NCBI GenBank assembly: GCA_021234155.1
Contig: JAJEKV010000041.1
Location: forward strand, 11,544,689-11,608,688
Reading direction: 5' to 3'
DNA from: Isoetes taiwanensis
Lineage: Eukaryota > Streptophyta > Lycopodiopsida > Isoetales > Isoetaceae
DNA length: 64,000 nt
Shown one piece after another: positions 60,916-64,000 of the stretch; the first letter of the stretch is position 1, and every line of letters starts with the position of its first letter. The notes under the pieces were generated by a model. It was not told the origin of the DNA, made no database searches, and worked only from the letters and a program-made list of their open reading frames with translations. The position numbers and the translations under genes are program-made.

Positions 60916-61286
60916 TGGTCTACTCCATTTCGCTGGTCATAAAACAAAAAGTTAGTTTTTGAGCGAGGTATAAGTCGTGTGAGACATCAATCAAAAACAC
61001 CAAAAGCGTGATGAATTTGAGAAAAATAATATGGTAAGGCTAATTCTAAGGTAGGAATTAGTTAGAATAGCATGTTTTGATTATCTAAAAACCCTAGAAA
61101 AGTATGAGATCTCCGCATTCGGCCTGGTCATAAAACTAAACATTAGTATTGGAGCGAGGCTAAGCCGTGAGACCAATAGGTAGGAAAAGTCCGGAAATAA
61201 GCATAAGTTTTAGATAAGTTGGTGCCTTAGCATGTTAAACGAGAGCAACTTGAGTTTTGACCTAAAATTCCACAAGCTATAAATAG
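60916..61286 (+). promoter_or_regulatory. promoter cassette 1: two copies of a 70-nt motif plus TATA box
   Basis: Motif copies lie at 60916-60988 and 61106-61174. Each has a GTCTC-like left border, the core 'ctggtcataaaac(a/t)aaa', 'gttagt-t-ttg-agcgagg' (cattag in copy 2) and a right border GTGAGAC. TATAAATAG follows at 61278-61286 and the H3-like ATG at 61387, a 109-nt interval. The same layout recurs at 62785-63253. A TATA box at this distance from an ATG with a C/T-rich leader fits a pol II core promoter. Whether the 70-nt motif is a regulatory element or part of a repeat is not settled. Confidence 0.5.
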
Positions 61287-61386
61287 ATGTGGAACCCCTC
61301 ATTTTTTTCGGTCCAAGCCCTAGAAATCCGCTCTTCCCAACTTAGGCGATCTCTGGCGCTTTGGTCATTGACGATCCAAGTAAAGC

Positions 61387-62639
61387 ATGGCCCGAACCAA
61401 ACAGCATCAAGAAGAAGCGCCGCCGCTGAAGCCACCAAAGCCACCGAGGCGGAGATCATTCGAAGATGCTTGCCGGAGAGGCTCGCGCGAGGGGACGTTC
61501 GCCGGACGAGGAGCAAGACACGTCCGATCGATTGAGGGCTTCAACCAAAGAAAGAAGAGCAGATTCGAGGCACATCACCAACCCATGGACGCAGGAGAGG
61601 CAGGGAGGTGTATGAAGAAATAGAGCGGAGATCCAAAGCCAGAACAATAAGACCATTCATTCAGACACCATCCACGGAAATCCCTCGAGCAGATGAGCGG
61701 TGTGACAAAGGTCCGAGCCGGAGGTAGCGTAATCCTTAGGAGGTTCATCGAAAGTACGGCCTGCCGCAGAAAAGAAGGGAAGACAAAAAAGAGGAAAAGG
61801 AAGGAAGAGGAACAAAACAAGAAGAAAAGAAGAAAGAGAAAGGGAAGTTCGTGGTCGCATAAGGAGAACGTAAGGATCTTCCGGCCCAAGGAAGAGGCCG
61901 AACCCCCAATATTATCATCAAGGAGCGGTAAACCTCGACGAACCCCCAAACCCTCCGACGACTTCTTCCGGAGGAGGACTTCACCCTAATGCCGCGTGGA
62001 AGCTCTTCCAAGCACCCAGCGCTTAATTTAACAGAAGCACCGGAGCAGCCAAGACTGAGCAACCCAAAGCAGGACTAAGTGCGTAGGCCCCGAAAATCTG
62101 CAAGCATGGGATAGAAAGAAGTAACCACGACCTGCCGGGAAGCCTACGCCACCCAGGGTGAAGATCTACGAGAGGAAGATGAGAGAGCACGAGGCCTACA
62201 TGAAGAAATGGGAGGCCTACAACCAATATTATGAAGAAAACGAGGGGTTAGGTTCATCGAGGGAGGGCGACCAACGAGGCGGCAAACCTTAAGGCCGCCA
62301 CCACGAAGCCCAAAGGTTCCCCAAGCCGCCACCCAAGAAGAAAAGCTGATAGGAAAGAGGAGGAGAGAAGAGCGTTAAAGGGAGATTAGGACACCTCCAG
62401 TAGCCTTCGGTCTCCTAATCCCCGCGCCCCCTTCGCTCGGTTGGTGCGTGAAGTGATGCAGCCTACTGAAACGTACTTTAGAGTCAGGGACGGTATTTGG
62501 CGGCAATGCAAGAGGGCTACTGAGGCAAAGATAGTACAACATTTTGAAGATTCAACAGCTGCACTATCCCGCCATGGCGGGTAACCTTAATGCGACAAGA
62601 CATGAGTCTGCGACCCGCATTAAGGGAGAACGCATATAG
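61387..62639 (+). pseudogene. histone H3-like locus with a greatly enlarged N-terminal region (decayed)
   Basis: ATG at 61387 opens MARTKQHQEEAPPLK; MARTKQ is the invariant start of histone H3. From about 62365 the text follows the H3 histone fold: RRALKGD, then APFARLVREVMQ for LPFQRLVREIAQ. A 40-residue span from F to the D of FED is the same length as in H3. STAALSRHGG, VTLMRQDM and RIKGERI plus stop (62637-62639) follow, for VTIMPKDI and RIRGERA. Between lie about 325 codons of basic sequence, largely one frame, including KKRKRKEEEQNKKKRRKRK and REHEAYMKKWEAYNQYY. Stops at 61621, 61648, 61987 and later, and two frameshifts near 62580 and 62610, indicate decay unless introns are hidden. 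MARTK and VTLMR also suit CENH3, but the loop length and C-terminus suit canonical H3. Confidence 0.6.
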
Positions 62640-62784
62640 AAACTTTTGTTGTAAATAATTAAAAATTTTGTAATATAGAGCAATTTTGTGTACCTTGATG
62701 ACATAAACTTGGGTAATTAGAGCAAATTAATAAGTTTTAGCTTTTATTTCAGTGGAATAGGACATTTTGGGAGCCGAGAGACAT

Positions 62785-63253
62785 GATGTCTCCCGCACTC
62801 GCGCCTGTCGCCAAAACAAAAAGTTAGTATTGAAGCGAGGTAAGCCGTGTGAGACCTCGCCCAAGCTTGACCAAAACGACTCCAAATTGACCAAATAAAG
62901 GGGTCGATTCGGGCCTAATTTGATGAGCCCATCACCCCTTACACCATTAGTTTACCCAAGTTGGACATCTTTGATCGAAATGAGACTGATGTCTCCACGG
63001 CTCTGGTCGCCAAAACAAAAGTTAGTTTTGAAGCGAGGCAAGTGGTGAGACCTCTTACCAATTCTTCACGGGGACTTGTCAAAGTCACCTTCAACCCTCT
63101 TGCATAGCATCTTTTAAGGTAACCTAGCCTTGTTCAAGCATCTCCTATAGTCCTCAAACTCCTATTTTAACCTCCCGGATAAGTTAGAATTACCCAATCC
63201 TAGGAAATTTTTCAAGTCATCCAAAATTAGGGTTTTCCCTTTTCTATAAATAG
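62785..63253 (+). promoter_or_regulatory. promoter cassette 2: two copies of the 70-nt motif plus TATA box
   Basis: Copies at 62785-62858 and 62988-63054 carry 'gatgtctcc', 'tcgccaaaacaaaa', 'gttagt(a/t)ttgaagcgagg' and 'gtgagacctc'. TATAAATAG is at 63245-63253 and the next ATG at 63365, 120 nt on. The leader after the TATA box shares 'cccctca' and 'ccta(c/g)aaatc(t/c)gctc' with cassette 1, so the two promoters are paralogous. TCGCCAAAA is one base off an E2F-type core, which would suit S-phase genes; that is speculative. Confidence 0.5.
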
Positions 63254-63364
63254 ACCCCTCACTTCTCGGATAGCACCCTACAAATCTGCTCCTGCCCTTC
63301 TAGCCGATTTCCCAACTCCCCGAGGCTCTTGCAACCGTTTGTTACCCTCTTACGCAATTAATCA

Positions 63365-63660
63365 ATGGCAACCGATTTCCATTGGATGGTGGTGCCATAG
63401 CTCATCTTCTTGAGGCCGGCGTCGACCAAATCTTCCGGATCTTCAGGAAGGAGGTAGGCGTCGAGGCAACCTTGCACGCGACCCGGCTTATAGTAGAGTC
63501 GGACCGAGTTTCAAGCTAGGGTAGAACCAGCTAGTGCAACTCCCCTTGTGTAGGATATTTTTTTTGTTCCTAAACCCGGTCCTGCGAAGCGACATTAGAC
63601 GATGTCCCGAACATCGCCAAATACCTCACAAACAAAGCGCACCGCACACCTGAGCCAATG
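63365..63660 (+). pseudogene. possible histone-fold relic after cassette 2
   Basis: ATG at 63365 soon meets a stop, but the +1 frame reads GGAIAHLLEAGVDQIFRI and EATLHATRLIVESDRV. This resembles the AI..L....GV..I pattern of histone H4 and related histone folds, with one residue missing. Further on, DDVPNIAKYLTNKA (about 63600-63640) resembles the VMPNI..LL..K tail of H2A. The two hints point to different histones and neither is strong alone. The position downstream of a paralogous promoter is the main support. Confidence 0.25.
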
Positions 63661-63815
63661 GTCCTAATGGCCAGCGGGGACCAAGTACTTCTCTTTCAAC
63701 ATTGCCACGGCAATCTTTCTCACCCACCGCGCAAGAACACCGTGGGGAAACCTCCATTCCCCATGGGCGTGGACCCATTAGCCCAGAAGCAGCGGAACAA
63801 CGGCTCCTCACAAGT

Positions 63816-64000
63816 ATGAGCGAGGGGAAGGAAGGGAAGGAAGAAGACTCGGATGAGCGAGGAATCCGAGGAGGAGGAAGACGATGTCGAGCTCGACCCA
63901 GCAGAGGAGCGGCGACAAGCGAGCAGGAGTGGCAAGACTTCGAAGAAGCGGCGGACTCAGACGAGTCGCCACCCCACCGGGTTAGGCATCACAAGCCTAG
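63816..64000 (+). other. charged open frames running off the window
   Basis: From ATG 63816 the frame stays open to the window end with acidic and Arg-rich text (EGKEGKEEDSDERG). An overlapping frame from ATG 63853 reads EESEEEEDDVELDPAEERR and then KTSKKRRTQT. One may be a continuation of the locus after cassette 2; which frame is real cannot be decided here. Confidence 0.25.

Noticed and set aside
61387-62639. Calling the H3-like locus a CENH3 gene
   Set aside because: The distance from the first fold helix to FED matches canonical H3 with no loop-1 insertion, and the end resembles RIRGERA, not a CENH3 tail. MARTK and VTLMR alone are not decisive.
61276-63253. Reading the two promoter cassettes as LTRs of one retrotransposon
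   Set aside because: No TG...CA ends, primer-binding site, polypurine tract or protease/RT/integrase text was found. The sequence between them reads as H3-like at both ends. An LTR origin of the 70-nt motif is still possible.
1-64000. CRISPR arrays, bacterial operons or integrated phage
   Set aside because: No regular spacer-repeat array and no compact co-directional coding. The introns and LINEs mark eukaryotic nuclear DNA.

Overview
The window is nuclear DNA of a land plant. Evidence: spliced genes with GT-AG introns, plant-type PLS pentatricopeptide (PPR) fragments, a plastid-type KAS I relic, L1-type LINEs whose first ORF carries a DUF4283-like domain, Helitron-like ends, and AT-rich sequence with few genes. 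A repeat-heavy genome such as a fern or another seed-free plant would fit, but that is inference; the lineage cannot be fixed from the sequence.

Layout. 0-6 kb: low-copy sequence with two orphan exon models and a frameshifted PPR relic. 6.1-7.5 kb: a 5'-truncated LINE (A). 7.5-13 kb: little that is recognisable, one clean orphan exon and short tandem duplications. 13.1-17.0 kb: three tandem units of about 1.2 kb whose second half is a dense GAATCT short-period repeat. 17.4 kb: a Helitron-type 3' end next to a second PPR relic. 18-24.2 kb: unrecognised sequence with several tandem duplications and a second Helitron-type end. 24.3-25.0 kb: a thymidine kinase relic. 25.3-26.8 kb: LINE B (minus). 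27.07-28.51 kb: a candidate compact Helitron/Helentron-like element with hairpins at both ends. 30.6-31.7 kb: the one convincing intact host gene, a four-exon YrdC/Sua5-type threonylcarbamoyl-AMP synthase. 34.4-37.0 kb: LINE C. 37.4 kb: an inverted outlier of the GAATCT repeat. 37.86 kb: two G-boxes. 38.27-46.1 kb: a nearly full-length L1-type LINE (D) on the minus strand with a 12-bp target-site duplication. 47.0-47.8 kb: a KAS I relic that still shows its exon structure. 48-55 kb: mostly unrecognised. 55.0-58.0 kb: LINE E (plus) split by LINE F (minus). 58-60.9 kb: repeats and a G+C-richer block with no clear coding.

The right end is the most unusual part. At 61.39 kb an ATG opens with MARTKQ, the start of histone H3. 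About 330 codons later, on the same strand, comes an H3 histone-fold-like region ending at 62.64 kb, with RLVRE, FED, VTLM and a terminal RIKGER in order and spacing like H3. Highly basic sequence lies between. Stops and frameshifts show it is decayed, unless unseen introns exist. Upstream is a cassette of two copies of a motif of about 70 nt, bounded by inverted GTCTC/GAGAC, then a TATAAATAG box. The same cassette recurs at 62.8-63.25 kb before a second, less clear reading region that may also be histone-fold-like. This looks like a tandem pair of related transcription units, one with an H3-like product carrying a greatly enlarged tail.

Apart from YrdC, nearly every recognised coding segment is broken. 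The window is chiefly a graveyard of LINEs, Helitron-like elements, tandem duplications and gene fragments around one live housekeeping gene, plus the histone-like locus at the right edge.
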